Part shown: one piece after another, positions 8,657 through 16,055 of the stretch
Layout: each line of letters opens with the position of its first letter
How positions within the stretch are numbered: the first letter of the stretch is position 1
NCBI GenBank assembly: GCA_934343805.1
Contig: CAKRIN010000002.1
Coordinates: 111,204-175,203, forward strand
Length of the DNA stretch: 64,000 nucleotides
Source: an uncultured Lachnospira sp.
GTDB lineage: Bacteria > Bacillota > Clostridia > Lachnospirales > Lachnospiraceae
Direction of reading: 5' to 3'
The notes under the pieces: model-generated
The model's database searches: none
What the model was told of the DNA's origin: nothing
The model's input: the letters and a program-made list of their open reading frames with translations, nothing else
Translations under genes and position numbers: made by a program

Positions 8657-9145
8657 TTACTTTTCTTTTTTAAATACAATAAGTTTGCTTATTACATAAT
8701 TAAGTATCATTACTATAATCTGCGCTATAAGCTTCACTATCATGCTGTTAAAATGTAATAATGTAATGAATACAAGTAATATAATTTCTTCAATTATCAG
8801 TGTTGTTACACGGCCACTTGCAAATGATACCATCTGCCTCAAAAAATCCTGTACTGTCTTGGTCGGCGCTGCAAACACCCAGATTCTGTTAGTAAAGAAT
8901 GCAAACAGAACTGCAAGGATCCATGATATAACATTGGCAATAAGCTCATTCATGCCACACGCAACATTAAAGAATGCATATGATCCAATACTTACCACAG
9001 TTGTAAGTCCGCCAAAAAATATATACAGAAGCACTTCCTTATACTTCTTATATAATGGCTCGAAAACCCTGAGTCCCGGCAAATGCATTATCTTATCAAA
9101 TATGTCCGGCTTATCTGTCATCTTATCATCTACGTTATTGTTCAT
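8657..9145 (-). CDS. GtrA-family membrane protein
   Basis: 162 aa with about four transmembrane helices and a basic C-terminus (KLIVFKKEK). The segment IFFGGLTTVVSIGSY and the NRIWVFAAP loop are typical of GtrA, a family linked to flipping or positioning lipid-linked sugars for wall and O-antigen glucosylation. First gene of the dlt-like operon, 35 bases upstream of the ligase, with a GAGAGG ribosome site and a strong promoter ahead of it. Confidence 0.88.
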   Translation of the reverse strand: MNNNVDDKMTDKPDIFDKIMHLPGLRVFEPLYKKYKEVLLYIFFGGLTTVVSIGSYAFFNVACGMNELIANVISWILAVLFAFFTNRIWVFAAPTKTVQDFLRQMVSFASGRVTTLIIEEIILLVFITLLHFNSMIVKLIAQIIVMILNYVISKLIVFKKEK

Positions 9146-9202
9146 AATTACCTCTCGTATTTTCTCACAGCACTATTATTGCCATGTCTTTTTTAAAATG
9201 CC

Positions 9203-9231
9203 ATTATATTTTATACTTTAATCACACGCAA
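9203..9231 (-). promoter_or_regulatory. Sigma-A promoter of the dlt-like operon
   Basis: On the minus strand: TTGCGT (9226-9231), exactly 17 bp, then TATAAT (9203-9208), 58 bases ahead of the GtrA start. Confidence 0.75.
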
Positions 9232-9263
9232 ATCAATATCAAATGTATATTGATTCTTCTACC

Positions 9264-9320
9264 AAAAAATCCCGCACGACAGTCCCATCTTCATAAGGGG
9301 ATGCGGCTGTCGTGCGGGAT
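9264..9320 (-). terminator. Terminator of the YidC-fusion operon
   Basis: A 14-bp perfect stem (9269-9282 with 9307-9320) with a small inner stem, followed on the minus strand by a T run. It isolates the operon at 9343-13329 from the dlt-like operon. Confidence 0.88.
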
Positions 9321-9342
9321 AGCTAATTATTCTTCTGTTATA

Positions 9343-9564
9343 TTACTTAGCTTCGTCATTGATAACAATATCGTCTGACTCAACTTCCTTGTTTCTGTTT
9401 TCATCTATTCCAAGCTTGTTGTTAAGCTTCTTCTTTGCCTTTCTTAAGTAAATTCCAAGAAAAGCTCCTACAGCTATAACAACACCGGCAATTGCCTGTA
9501 TTGCATATGTCATAACAGATGGATCGATATATCCTGCTACATTAAGATTTAAAAGTGTTATCAT
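9343..9564 (-). CDS. Small single-span membrane protein of unknown function
   Basis: 73 aa. YIDPSVMTYAIQAIAGVVIA leads into one hydrophobic helix (about residues 15-40), then a strongly basic stretch (RKAKKKLNNK) and an acidic tail. An AGGAG ribosome site sits 7 bases before the ATG and the gene ends an operon, so it is real. Its basic juxtamembrane segment predicts a cytoplasmic C-terminus. No function recognised; it sits with polymer phosphotransferase and nucleotidyltransferase genes and may be an accessory subunit (inference). Confidence 0.75.
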   Translation of the reverse strand: MITLLNLNVAGYIDPSVMTYAIQAIAGVVIAVGAFLGIYLRKAKKKLNNKLGIDENRNKEVESDDIVINDEAK

Positions 9565-9585
9565 TGTTATTCTCCTTTTGTTTAA

Positions 9586-11397
9586 TTAATATAATTCTTT
9601 TTTCAGTGCCTCAATCATCTTGTCATTGTCAATATTATTTCTGATTGCGATTCGTATATATTGTTTACCATCATGCACCTTATTTGTCAAATCCTTTATA
9701 AGAAGGTAATGATTCTTAAACAGCCTTATCATAAGTTCCTTAGAAGTCATGCCATTAGTAACTTCTATCATGAAATAATTAGCTTGTGAAGGAATAACCC
9801 TTATCCCATCAAGTTCATTGAGTAATGCATGAAATCTCTTTCTTTCCTCCCTGAACTTCTTCATCGCAGCTGCGTAATCTTTTTTATACTTTTCTGCTAT
9901 CTGAAGATAATACTCGCCAATTGAATTAATATTCCAGATTGCAACATCCTTTTTGATTGTTTCAATTGCCTCCACATTACCTGATGCAAGTATTCCAAGT
10001 CTGATCCCTGGTACACCATAGGATTTGGAAATACTCTTCATTACATAAAGATACTGGTGCGAAGCCAGAAGCTGCTGATCAACTAAAGAATTATCCGGCT
10101 CATCTGCAAAATCCGCAAATGATTCATCTACAACGAGTTTTATCCTGTTACTCTCAGCCCATTCTGCAATCTTTAAGACTTCATCCTTCTTCATGTAACT
10201 TCCAGATGGATTATCCGGGTTAATGATAATAAGATTATCTACCTTATTACTGCTAAAAAAGCTTATCAGCTCATCTGCTGTGTATGTATAATCATCATTA
10301 GATGGTGTAAACACTACTTGATCCTTTAATGGATATCTGTTAGGATACTCCTCAAATGTAGGTCTGATCACTCCCGTCTTTCCTGTAAAGCTCTCCATCA
10401 GCGATTTTATAAGTTCCGCTGCACCATTTCCAACAACAATATTGTCCTTGTGAACACCAAAATTCTTTGCCGCAAGTAATGAATTAACGCCCATTCCAGA
10501 AGGATATTCTGTAAGCAGGGTATCAAAGCTCGCCTTTAATTCCTCCTTAAGTCTCTTTGGTGGATAATACGGATTGACAAGATAACAGTAATCAAGCAGT
10601 CCCGGATATCTCCAGAATCCTCCATAGCGCTTATGCATAAGTTCTATTCTTATTTCATCATCTGGTGCAAAAAGTGTAGTCGCAATATCAAGATCCTGTT
10701 CATCATCTATCTCATACCACTTCTGGCCTGACAATCTTAAACCTTTGATTTCTGGTGAATCAAGCATTGTAATAACTCTCAGCACCTGCTCATAGTATTC
10801 ATTTTCACCAAGAGCGCTGCAGTATGCCTCAAGGAAAGGAACATATATATCCTGTGAAAAATGCTTACTAAACTTATAAATATTAACTGTCTTATAGTAT
10901 TCTTCTCTTTCCTTGTAATCAAAGCTCTTACCTGGAACAAATGCGACTATATTGTCATACTCATCAAGCTTGACGCAGGTTCCATCCATCCAGCTTTCAT
11001 ACTTATCTACCATTGCAAGTGTATCTCTTGGGTCCTGTACAAGTGCTTCTATAGCTGATTCTTCAATAATAACATCAGACTCAAAAAGAAGCGTATCTTC
11101 TTCAACAAGGTAGTTTTTAGCAAGTGCCAGTGAATATATATTATTAGTCTTATCATATACCGCATTATCAACATATGCTATTGGCGTATTGATTCCAAGT
11201 GTCGCTATGTAATCTATAAGTTTCTTTCCTTCATATCCGACAACTATAACAATTCTTGAAAGATGCTGTCTGTCCAGCTGATGAAGAAGTCTGTCAATAA
11301 GCGATACTCCATTAACCTTTACCATACATTTGGTATTATTCTGGGTAAGCTCTTTAAGACGCTTTCCCATTCCTGCTGCTAAAATAATTGCCTGCAT
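9586..11397 (-). CDS. Nucleotidyltransferase fused to HisC/CobD-like PLP enzyme
   Basis: 603 aa. Residues 1 to about 245 form a sugar/amine-phosphate nucleotidyltransferase (ILAAGMGKRLKELT, YDKTNNIYSL, FESDVII), closest in style to LicC/PntC-type cytidylyltransferases. From about 250 to the end is a class-I/II aminotransferase-fold domain (IINPDNPSGS, VDESFADF, Schiff-base Lys458 in SISKSYG, GIRLGIL). The HisC/CobD branch includes histidinol-phosphate aminotransferase and threonine-phosphate decarboxylase. A fused phosphoserine-type decarboxylase plus cytidylyltransferase would yield CDP-ethanolamine; an aminotransferase half would make an aminated CDP precursor, as discussed for phosphonate PntC fusions. 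No PEP mutase is in the window. AGGAGGGG site; 27 bases behind the YidC fusion. Confidence 0.82.
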   Translation of the reverse strand: MQAIILAAGMGKRLKELTQNNTKCMVKVNGVSLIDRLLHQLDRQHLSRIVIVVGYEGKKLIDYIATLGINTPIAYVDNAVYDKTNNIYSLALAKNYLVEEDTLLFESDVIIEESAIEALVQDPRDTLAMVDKYESWMDGTCVKLDEYDNIVAFVPGKSFDYKEREEYYKTVNIYKFSKHFSQDIYVPFLEAYCSALGENEYYEQVLRVITMLDSPEIKGLRLSGQKWYEIDDEQDLDIATTLFAPDDEIRIELMHKRYGGFWRYPGLLDYCYLVNPYYPPKRLKEELKASFDTLLTEYPSGMGVNSLLAAKNFGVHKDNIVVGNGAAELIKSLMESFTGKTGVIRPTFEEYPNRYPLKDQVVFTPSNDDYTYTADELISFFSSNKVDNLIIINPDNPSGSYMKKDEVLKIAEWAESNRIKLVVDESFADFADEPDNSLVDQQLLASHQYLYVMKSISKSYGVPGIRLGILASGNVEAIETIKKDVAIWNINSIGEYYLQIAEKYKKDYAAAMKKFREERKRFHALLNELDGIRVIPSQANYFMIEVTNGMTSKELMIRLFKNHYLLIKDLTNKVHDGKQYIRIAIRNNIDNDKMIEALKKELY

Positions 11398-11424
11398 AAC
11401 ATCCCCTCCTATGCAATAATCACA

Positions 11425-13329
11425 TTAGTTATCCTGTCCCTTATGTTTCTTAATAGCCTTCTGAATCTCAGAAATAATGTATTTTCCTCCAACTTCAGCA
11501 CTATTACCAAGATTATACACATATTCATTGACAAATTCATCAATCTTAGTCTTATATTCTTCCGAACTATTAAGCATCTGTTCTACAGTATCCGCTGTTT
11601 TATCTATTTCATCGAGTTTTAACACTCTTCCTATCTCATATCTCATCCATATATTAAGAGGTTCAATATCTATCTTCTTATATTCCGGATTCATGATTTT
11701 CATAGGTGTATCTATGAAAAGTACTGGTTTACATGTTGTATATGCATACTCATATGCAATACCCGACCAGTCAGTTATCATAAGATCTGCCTCAAATACT
11801 GTACTGTTAGACGAGAAATCTGTCTGTATTTCTATATCTTTATCGTTTCTGTATCTTTCCTTAAGTCCTTCCATTTTCTCTGGCATGTGTCTTACATGCT
11901 GTGGATGTGGTCTTACTGTTATCTTATATCCATGTCCTTTAAGATTATCAAGAATATCCTCCAGACAACTGTCCACGATATTATCCTTCTGCCAAGATGG
12001 AGCTATAAGAATTGTCTTCTGCTCATTTTCTTTCTTAGGCATATTCTTATAATCAGCTTTCATCTCATCTAATAGTGGATATCCACACTCCACAAGTTCT
12101 TTCTTAGGAAGACCATATACCTGCTCAGTCTTCTCTATTTCCTCTTTCTGTACCTTTCCTGCACACAATACAGAATCATAATGATCCATTGAGCCTGTTC
12201 TCATTGTCATATTAAGACTGTCCATACCATGTGGAATATACACATAATTAATATCTTTTCTTATATAACTTCTCTTAATATGGAAGTTCTCAATATCTGG
12301 CATAGTCATAACAACTACATCAGCATCCATCTTCATCATAAGGGTTATAAGTCTTTTCTCCCCTATGTAATATGGCTTAATTCTGCTTTCGCTCTTAGCT
12401 ATATCAAATATCTGGTCCTTAGGATCACTTGTAATATAATGAATTGTTATATTAGTAGTTTTCAGAATATATTCAATAATTCCTTTAAAGTACTTATAGA
12501 ATCCTGAACTCTCTGAATAGAACACAAGATGCTTGTTAACAACTGAGAAGAACTGCTTGTAATCAGCCTTTTCTCTCTTAACATCTTCCTTATCTCTCTT
12601 ACCCTTCTTAGTTCCAAGTGCCTCTATTTCAGCAAGTTCCTTCTTAGTCTCTTCAAGCGCCTCATAATCAACATAGTTCTTAGGATTAATAGCCCAGTTA
12701 AGAAGATATAACTGCAATATCGCAAACAGATTACTTGCTGTCCAGTAAAGTGCAACACCTGCATATACAAAACATCCAAGGTAAAGTGAAAGTCCTACTG
12801 AGAATATCATCATTCCATACTTGTTAAGCTTACTCTGCTCAGCCTGCAATACATTACTTGCATTCTGTGCAACACACAGAAGCCATGCTGACACACCTGC
12901 AATTACAGGAGTTATTATTGACATTCCCCACTGCTTGGTTGTTATCCATGTAAGGTCATAACCAAAGAAATTCATATTAGCAACGCCATCATTAATTCCA
13001 TCCTTAATAACAGCCACAACTCCAAGCAGCAATACTATCTGAATAACAAGCGGTATAAGCGATGCCAGTGGATTATACTTTTCTTTCTTATAAAGCTTAG
13101 ACTGCTCTTCTGCAATCTCATCCTTATCCCCGTAATGTTTGATAAGAATCCTGTTAATATCAGGCTGCATCTTAACCATCTTGATTGAATTCTTCTGAAC
13201 CCAGATAGATACTGGAAGAAGAACAATCTTACTGATTAATGTAAATAAAATGATTGCTAGTCCATAGTCATGTAACAACTTATAACAAAAGTTCATCACA
13301 TACCCCAATGCTGTAGACAATATTTCCAT
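11425..13329 (-). CDS. YidC/Oxa1-like insertase fused to CDP-glycerol-type polymer phosphotransferase
   Basis: 634 aa. Residues 1 to about 225 are a YidC/Oxa1 module: DYGLAIILFTLISKIVLLP, a K/E-rich cytoplasmic hairpin (about 60-85), then four more membrane spans with ALYWTASNLFAILQ. The groove Arg of classical YidC aligns with Lys34 here. After a charged linker (about 230-265) comes a TagB/TagF-like glycerophosphotransferase domain: VYIPHGMDS, ILIAPSWQ, RPHPQHVRH and MITDWSGIAYEY. Such enzymes build poly(glycerol- or ribitol-phosphate) chains from CDP-alditols at the cytoplasmic face. No stop or frameshift separates the halves. ATG 13329 has GAGGA upstream; 13341 is an alternative start. A normal YidC is presumably encoded elsewhere. 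Confidence 0.88.
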   Translation of the reverse strand: MEILSTALGYVMNFCYKLLHDYGLAIILFTLISKIVLLPVSIWVQKNSIKMVKMQPDINRILIKHYGDKDEIAEEQSKLYKKEKYNPLASLIPLVIQIVLLLGVVAVIKDGINDGVANMNFFGYDLTWITTKQWGMSIITPVIAGVSAWLLCVAQNASNVLQAEQSKLNKYGMMIFSVGLSLYLGCFVYAGVALYWTASNLFAILQLYLLNWAINPKNYVDYEALEETKKELAEIEALGTKKGKRDKEDVKREKADYKQFFSVVNKHLVFYSESSGFYKYFKGIIEYILKTTNITIHYITSDPKDQIFDIAKSESRIKPYYIGEKRLITLMMKMDADVVVMTMPDIENFHIKRSYIRKDINYVYIPHGMDSLNMTMRTGSMDHYDSVLCAGKVQKEEIEKTEQVYGLPKKELVECGYPLLDEMKADYKNMPKKENEQKTILIAPSWQKDNIVDSCLEDILDNLKGHGYKITVRPHPQHVRHMPEKMEGLKERYRNDKDIEIQTDFSSNSTVFEADLMITDWSGIAYEYAYTTCKPVLFIDTPMKIMNPEYKKIDIEPLNIWMRYEIGRVLKLDEIDKTADTVEQMLNSSEEYKTKIDEFVNEYVYNLGNSAEVGGKYIISEIQKAIKKHKGQDN

Positions 13330-13361
13330 AAAAATCCTCATTTCTCTTTCAAAGGTATAAT

Positions 13362-13407
13362 ATTAGTGTCATTCTAATCCAACACAATTAGATATCATAA
13401 CACTAAT
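13362..13407 (-). promoter_or_regulatory. Candidate operator dyad upstream of the YidC-fusion operon
   Basis: ATTAGTGT (13362-13369) and its exact inverted copy ACACTAAT (13400-13407) are separated by 30 bp. They flank the likely promoter; a TATTAT -10-like sequence lies next to the proximal arm. Seen once only. Confidence 0.35.
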
Positions 13408-13565
13408 TATTGATTAATGGAAGATATTTTTACATTTTTCATATACAATTTATATACAATTCATACACAACCCGCACACAGTTCATTCTGCCTGGCTGCT
13501 CTCTCCATTTCTCTTCCACTTTTCCCGCTTCTTCCACTTTTCCTGCTTTTCATTTTTGCGTAAAT

Positions 13566-13955
13566 TGCGTACTAATCCACTAACTTCTTTTGTTTTCGTA
13601 CGCTTCATCTCACCTAATTTCTCTCCTTCATCTTCCATTCCTCCGCAAATTACGTACTGATCCACCATCTTCTCTTGCTTTCGTACGCTTTCCCTCTCCA
13701 ATTTCCTCTTCTTCCTCTTCCATTCCTCCATAAATTACGTACTAATCCACCATCTTCTCTTGTTTTCGTACGTTTCTCCTCTCCCAATCCCTCTTCTTCC
13801 TCTTCCATTCCTCCATAAATTACGTACTAATCCACTAACTTCTCTTGCTTTCGTACGCTTCCACTCCCTCTATTCCTCTTCATGCCGGCCTTCCGCTGCC
13901 ACTAACACACACAATTGCGTACTGATCCACCATCTTCTCTTGTTTTCGTACGCTT
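13566..13955. repeat. Tandem array 1: five copies, 85-bp period, TACGTAC-N24-CGTACGCTT
   Basis: Cores start at 13566, 13651, 13736, 13821 and 13916 (steps 85, 85, 85, 95). Each is T(A/G)CGTAC, exactly 24 pyrimidine-rich bases beginning TRATCCAC, then CGTACG(C/T)TT. Between cores lie about 45 less conserved bases such as CTTCCATTCCTCCATAAA. Inner ends are inverted: GCGTAC pairs with GTACGC in copies 1 and 5, and ACGTAC with GTACGT in copy 3, a compensatory change. The period is not a multiple of three and frames are broken between copies, so it is unlikely to be coding. The wider gap 13408-14190 holds only this array and the licC remnant. Confidence 0.92.
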
Positions 13956-14104
13956 CCTTCCCCACAATTCTTCTTCATCTCCTACAATCCCTCCACAAGA
14001 TGCATACCTAAGACAATATTCATCTGTCTCTCCAGCCGCATATACTGCAGTAATATCACTGATACACAGTGTGTATGTATAATTGAACTTATAATAAGCA
14101 CTCT

Positions 14105-14170
14105 GAGAAGTCTCTTCGGATGTTCACAAGATAATGGCACAAATCTTGATGACATTCCTGCTGCCAGCAT
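14105..14170 (-). pseudogene. Remnant of a licC-like nucleotidyltransferase 5' region
   Basis: The minus strand encodes LAAGMSSRFVPLSCEHPK, unmistakably the nucleotide-binding N-terminus of the LicC family (compare LAAGASTRFIPLSLEQPKG in the intact gene next door). Before it the sequence is A/T-rich terminator flank; after RLL the homology stops and the frame runs into the repeat region. Only about 22 codons remain. It looks like the scar of a deleted or recombined licC paralogue. Confidence 0.7.
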
Positions 14171-14191
14171 TAAATTTTTTTAAAATCCCCC

Positions 14192-14236
14192 AAAAAAATA
14201 TCGGATCAATTATCTTTCAATAATCAATCCGATATT
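14192..14236 (-). terminator. Terminator of the permease/LicC operon
   Basis: Minus-strand stem of about 16 bp, AATATCGGAT...ATCCGATATT, followed by TTTTTGGGG. It starts 44 bases past the stop of the LicC-LicA fusion. Confidence 0.85.
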
Positions 14237-14279
14237 TCTTATAAATTAAATAGCATTAAATAACATTAAATATATTGCA

Positions 14280-16040
14280 CTATAATCCCAGCAGATAATC
14301 AGAATATCTGACTGCCATATCCTTCCAGTTATCAAGTGCCTCTCCCATGTTAGCGCCGCATGACTCCCTGTACATTGCCCACACAAACCAATAATATGCA
14401 ATTATTGCAACATATGCCATATAATGAAATCTCGTTGTATCATTATAATCTTCCTGAAGATATTCTTTGATGAATTCCTCTGCCCTGTCAAAATCATACA
14501 TTGCATCAACAACATAATATCCTACATCAATTCCCGGATCAGAATATCCTGAATATTCCCAGTCAATCAGGATAACCTCCCCATCCGGTTTAATCATCCA
14601 GTTAGGCTTATAAGTATCACCATGGCAGAAACACTTCTTGATTCCATCACCAATAGTCTTCTTATATAATTCTCCTATTCTGTTGCGCAGCTGCTCATAC
14701 TTCACAAAACATGTAGGATCTTTCTTTTCCAGAAGCTTTTCCATATCCAGCGCATCTTCCCATGGTTTCATTCCATAGTCTGCTGTTAATGGCGCCTTAT
14801 GAAGTTTCCTTAATACAGCAAGTATTTTTCTTGAATCTTCAAAAGACTCATAATCTGGCTCTCTGAACTCTGGTATAAACACTGAAATCTTCCATCCCTC
14901 GTTAACATCAGCATATATATATGTCGGATCTACTCCAATCTCCTTAGCCATAACAAGCGACTTCTTTTCATTACGTCTGTTAATTATGCTTTCTGTTCCA
15001 TCTCCCGGATGCCTGTATATATAATCAACCCCATCAATCTTAAATATAAATGAGGTATTTGTCATTCCCTCGCTGACGTTTCTGAAATCAACGATATCTT
15101 CCTCGTCGCATCTGAATACAAGCTTAATGTTCCTTATTATCTCGCTATGAGTATGTCCAAGGTATTGTGAATCAAACTTTCTTAACTCATCAAAATAATC
15201 AAACTCAAATATGTTGCCACATTTGTATTCCTTAAGATAGATTGCCGGAAGTTCATTAATATAATCCTTAACCAGCAGCTCCCAGTAGCAATTATTATAT
15301 TTACCAGATTCTCTTACCTGTGCAGCCACATCTATAAACCCTTTAGAGAACTCTTTGTTCCAGAATGAATGCCCCATAAGAACATATCCATCTTTAATAT
15401 CCTTATTGATTTCTGTTATACGTCCATTCTCATCAGCTCTTGCGTACACCTCATCTGTAGATTCGTTCCCATAGTAAGCTGAATAAAATGTCTCATATTC
15501 AAACTGATTAAACGGATTCTCTATATAATAGCTGTCACTTACACATATATAAGTATTCTTAAGTTCCTTCCTTGCAAGATACAGGCTTTCAATATTATTC
15601 TTAATGTTAAAAGTATCATTAATAACAAATCTGACGCCATATTTATCCTCAAGATAATAAAACATCTCCTTCTTATAACCAAGAACAACCGTTATATTCC
15701 TGATACCTGCATCCAGAAGCTGCTTGATCTGCCTCTCTATAAGTCTTTCTCCCTTAACTTCAAACAGTCCTTTTGGCTGTTCAAGCGAAAGCGGAATAAA
15801 TCTAGTTGAAGCACCAGCAGCAAGAATCACCGCATTGTTAACCCGGTAAGGCTCAAGCGCATCCAGTCCTGTCTGTGTAAGACTTCCTGTTTCTTTTGAG
15901 ATATAGCCGGCCTTCTCAAGATTATTATATATCTCTACATTCTCAAGAGATTTTGTTCTGTCAATATCATATGTACACCCGGCTCTTCCCATACTTCCAT
16001 TGTACAGACTGTTGAGCACATCAAATTCTTCCTTCTTCAT
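14280..16040 (-). CDS. HTH-LicC-LicA trifunctional fusion, copy 1
   Basis: 586 aa in three parts. Residues 1-65 resemble a MarR-like winged helix ending LTQTGLDALEPYRVNN. Residues 68 to about 300 are a LicC-type cytidylyltransferase (ILAAGASTRFIPLS, EQPKGLFEV). Residues about 310-586 are a choline/ethanolamine-kinase (LicA/APH-fold) domain with YRHPGDGTES, HGDTYKPN (His473, Asp475) and ILIDWEYSGYSDPGIDVGYY. The kinase would phosphorylate an imported amino alcohol and the transferase convert it to the CDP form used by LicD. Last gene of a four-gene operon with a permease; 15 bases behind the amidohydrolase. The catalytic residues look intact. The amine is not identified; choline and ethanolamine are the main candidates. 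Confidence 0.87.
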   Translation of the reverse strand: MKKEEFDVLNSLYNGSMGRAGCTYDIDRTKSLENVEIYNNLEKAGYISKETGSLTQTGLDALEPYRVNNAVILAAGASTRFIPLSLEQPKGLFEVKGERLIERQIKQLLDAGIRNITVVLGYKKEMFYYLEDKYGVRFVINDTFNIKNNIESLYLARKELKNTYICVSDSYYIENPFNQFEYETFYSAYYGNESTDEVYARADENGRITEINKDIKDGYVLMGHSFWNKEFSKGFIDVAAQVRESGKYNNCYWELLVKDYINELPAIYLKEYKCGNIFEFDYFDELRKFDSQYLGHTHSEIIRNIKLVFRCDEEDIVDFRNVSEGMTNTSFIFKIDGVDYIYRHPGDGTESIINRRNEKKSLVMAKEIGVDPTYIYADVNEGWKISVFIPEFREPDYESFEDSRKILAVLRKLHKAPLTADYGMKPWEDALDMEKLLEKKDPTCFVKYEQLRNRIGELYKKTIGDGIKKCFCHGDTYKPNWMIKPDGEVILIDWEYSGYSDPGIDVGYYVVDAMYDFDRAEEFIKEYLQEDYNDTTRFHYMAYVAIIAYYWFVWAMYRESCGANMGEALDNWKDMAVRYSDYLLGL

Positions 16041-16055
16041 GATTCGTATCTCCTA

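Noticed and set aside
9343-9564. DltX, the small peptide of dlt operons
   Set aside because: It lies before the operon terminator, in another transcription unit than the ligase, and the sequence does not show the DltX C-terminal motif.
13566-13955. CRISPR array
   Set aside because: The conserved unit is about 40 bp but the intervening sequence is itself partly conserved between copies, the period is 85 bp, and no cas genes are in the window.
13566-13955. Integron attC-like sites
   Set aside because: Core sites of the GTTRRRY/RYYYAAC type are missing and there is no integrase in the window.
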